Positions 4,166 to 5,368 of a stretch of 5,368 bases of DNA are shown piece by piece. Below the pieces are notes generated by a model, which worked only from the letters and a program-made list of their open reading frames with translations, was not told where the DNA came from and searched no databases. A program made the position numbers and the translations under genes. Every line of letters starts with the position of its first letter. The stretch's first letter is position 1. This DNA is from Anaerolineae bacterium (GTDB taxonomy: Bacteria; Chloroflexota; Anaerolineae; 4572-78; J111). The stretch spans positions 1 to 5,368 of the forward strand of contig JAGRBY010000510.1 in assembly GCA_020433835.1 (NCBI GenBank). The letters run 5' to 3'.

Positions 4166-5368
4166 ATCCACAGATATTGATACGGAGAAAGCGTGAGGGT
4201 GTAGGAGGAACCGGACGTGTCCGATAGGGCGGTGTCGGTTAAGACATCGACCGGTGTTTGGGTGACGCCATCGGGTACGGGTATGTCGACGGTTTGTTCC
4301 TGGTCCGATAGGTTGCAGACGATGAGCATTTGGGCTTCGTCGCTGCGGCGCAGGTAGGCCAGCACGGCTTTGTTTTCTAAGGCGATGAACTCGCAGCTAC
4401 CTTTGCCGAGAACCGGATGCGCTTTGCGCGTCGCCACAAAATGCTTCATCGTGTGGAACAGTGAGTCAGGATCGGCCATTTGGGCAGCGACGTTGACCTT
4501 TTTGTAGCTGTAGATTTCGTCATCGATAAGCGGTGCCCAGAAGGCGTCGGGTTCGGCAGCGGAGAAACCGGCTCCGGTATCGCCGGTCCACTGCATTGGC
4601 GTACGGACGCCGTTGCGGTCGAAGAGGTCGATGTTGTCGCCCATGCCGATTTCGTCGCCGTAGTAGATGATCGGCGCACCGGGCAGGCTGAAGAGAATGG
4701 CATTGGCGGCTTCGATTTTGCGGCGGTCGTTATCGAGCAGCGGCGAGAGGCGGCGGCGGATGCCCAGGTTGAGCGGCATGCGCGGGTGGGGCGCGTACAG
4801 TTTCCACATCAACTGGCGATCCTCTTCCGTGACCATCTCCAGGGTTAGCTCATCGTGATTACGCAGGAAAACGCACCATTGGCAATTGTCGGGGATGCCG
4901 GGTGTTTGGGCCATAATGTCGATGATGTCCGTGGCGTCGCCCAGAGCCAGCGCCTTGAAGATGCGGGGCATGACCGGGAAGTGAAAGGCCATATGGAATT
5001 CATTGCCGGGCACGGTCGAGTCATCGGGGTCGCCGCCGAAGTAGGGGCGTAAATCCGAGGGCCACTGGTTGGCTTCGCCCAGCAAGATTGTGCCGGGGTA
5101 ATGCTCATCGAGCACCTGGCGAACGCGCTTGAGGTAATCGTGCGTTTCCGGCAGGTTTTCGCAATTGGTGCCTTCGCGCTCGAAGAGATAAGGCACAGCA
5201 TCGGCCCGGAAGCCGTCGATGCCCATATCCATCCAGTAACGCAACACGTCGATCATCGTGTCGGCCACAACCGGGTTGTCGTAGTTGAGGTCGGGCTGGC
5301 TGGCGTAGAAGCGGTGCCAGTAATATTCGTTGGTGGCCGGGTCCAGCGTCCAGTTCGATGGCTCGGTA
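4150..5368 (-). CDS. treS: Trehalose synthase (maltose alpha-D-glucosyltransferase), C-terminal 405 residues
   Basis: The frame is open to the window edge. A GTG at 5266-5268 is internal, since 33 clearly homologous residues precede it (SNWTLDP, YYWHRFYASQPDLNYDNP), so the true start lies beyond the window. This GH13 enzyme interconverts maltose and trehalose by intramolecular transglycosylation in the cytoplasm. In visible numbering, the nucleophile is Asp56 (GIDGFRADAVPY), the acid/base is Glu98 (LLGEANQWP) and the transition-state stabiliser is Asp172 (FLRNHDELTLEM). TreS-specific blocks follow: EREGTNCENLPETH, GNEFHMAFHFP, YAPHPRM, GIRRRLSPLL, YYGDEIGMGDNIDLFDRNGVR and PMQW. The C-terminal beta-domain ends in YQYLWIKVAG. 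Full TreS is about 550-600 aa, so about 150-190 residues are missing. No maltokinase domain is fused after it. The last codons and the TAG come from the adjoining octamer array. GC content is visibly higher than in the downstream genes. Confidence 0.95.
   Translation of the reverse strand, partial: TEPSNWTLDPATNEYYWHRFYASQPDLNYDNPVVADTMIDVLRYWMDMGIDGFRADAVPYLFEREGTNCENLPETHDYLKRVRQVLDEHYPGTILLGEANQWPSDLRPYFGGDPDDSTVPGNEFHMAFHFPVMPRIFKALALGDATDIIDIMAQTPGIPDNCQWCVFLRNHDELTLEMVTEEDRQLMWKLYAPHPRMPLNLGIRRRLSPLLDNDRRKIEAANAILFSLPGAPIIYYGDEIGMGDNIDLFDRNGVRTPMQWTGDTGAGFSAAEPDAFWAPLIDDEIYSYKKVNVAAQMADPDSLFHTMKHFVATRKAHPVLGKGSCEFIALENKAVLAYLRRSDEAQMLIVCNLSDQEQTVDIPVPDGVTQTPVDVLTDTALSDTSGSSYTLTLSPYQYLWIKVAG

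Noticed and set aside
3957..4166. Plus-strand open frame of 69 codons across the octamer array
   Set aside because: Its product is only translated repeat (recurring SYRVAG and LLPCYLATLP-type segments), it has no ribosome binding site, and it overlaps the end of treS. It is a by-product of the repeat lacking stops in that frame.
5266..5268. GTG as the start of treS
   Set aside because: The frame continues upstream for 33 residues that clearly match trehalose synthase (YYWHRFYASQPDLNYDNP), so the gene is cut by the window edge and this is an internal valine.

Overview
The window carries four genes, all on the minus strand, so transcription runs from the high coordinates to the low ones. In that order they are: the 3' part of a trehalose synthase (treS), a two-domain protein joining a sucrose-phosphatase-type HAD domain to an (alpha/alpha)6 glycosidase domain, a GT4 glycosyltransferase of the mannosylfructose-phosphate synthase / sucrose-phosphate synthase group, and the 5' part of a stand-alone HAD sugar-phosphate phosphatase. 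No rRNA, tRNA, CRISPR array, insertion sequence or phage gene is visible.

The set reads as a locus for non-reducing disaccharides (compatible solutes or carbon reserves). TreS interconverts maltose and trehalose. The glycosyltransferase should make a phosphorylated disaccharide, mannosylfructose-6-phosphate or sucrose-6-phosphate. The stand-alone phosphatase starts 6 nt after the synthase stop and should release the free sugar. The fusion protein carries an invertase-like domain that could cleave such a sugar. Its HAD half is unusual: the motif III lysine and the first motif IV aspartate of the family are replaced by Ile and Gly, so it may be a pseudo-phosphatase that binds or senses the sugar phosphate. 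This fusion is the most interesting object in the window.

The non-coding DNA has two parts. The 269-bp gap between treS and the fusion gene is mostly an array of degenerate octamers in two opposed arms around a short AT-rich centre, followed by an AT-rich stretch holding the probable promoter of the fusion gene. The array runs into the end of treS and supplies its last codons and stop. The 184-bp gap between the fusion and the glycosyltransferase is AT-rich, with a very strong Shine-Dalgarno sequence before the glycosyltransferase and a second, orphan copy of the same decamer 107 bp further upstream. Both gaps contain a Fur-box-like near-palindrome.

The organism is a bacterium of moderate GC content. 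GC is higher in treS (39/60 and 37/60 in two counted lines) than in the glycosyltransferase (27/60 and 26/60). The octamer arrays resemble intergenic repeats I associate with Chloroflexota (Anaerolineae-type) or filamentous cyanobacterial genomes. That placement is inference only and could not be tested here.
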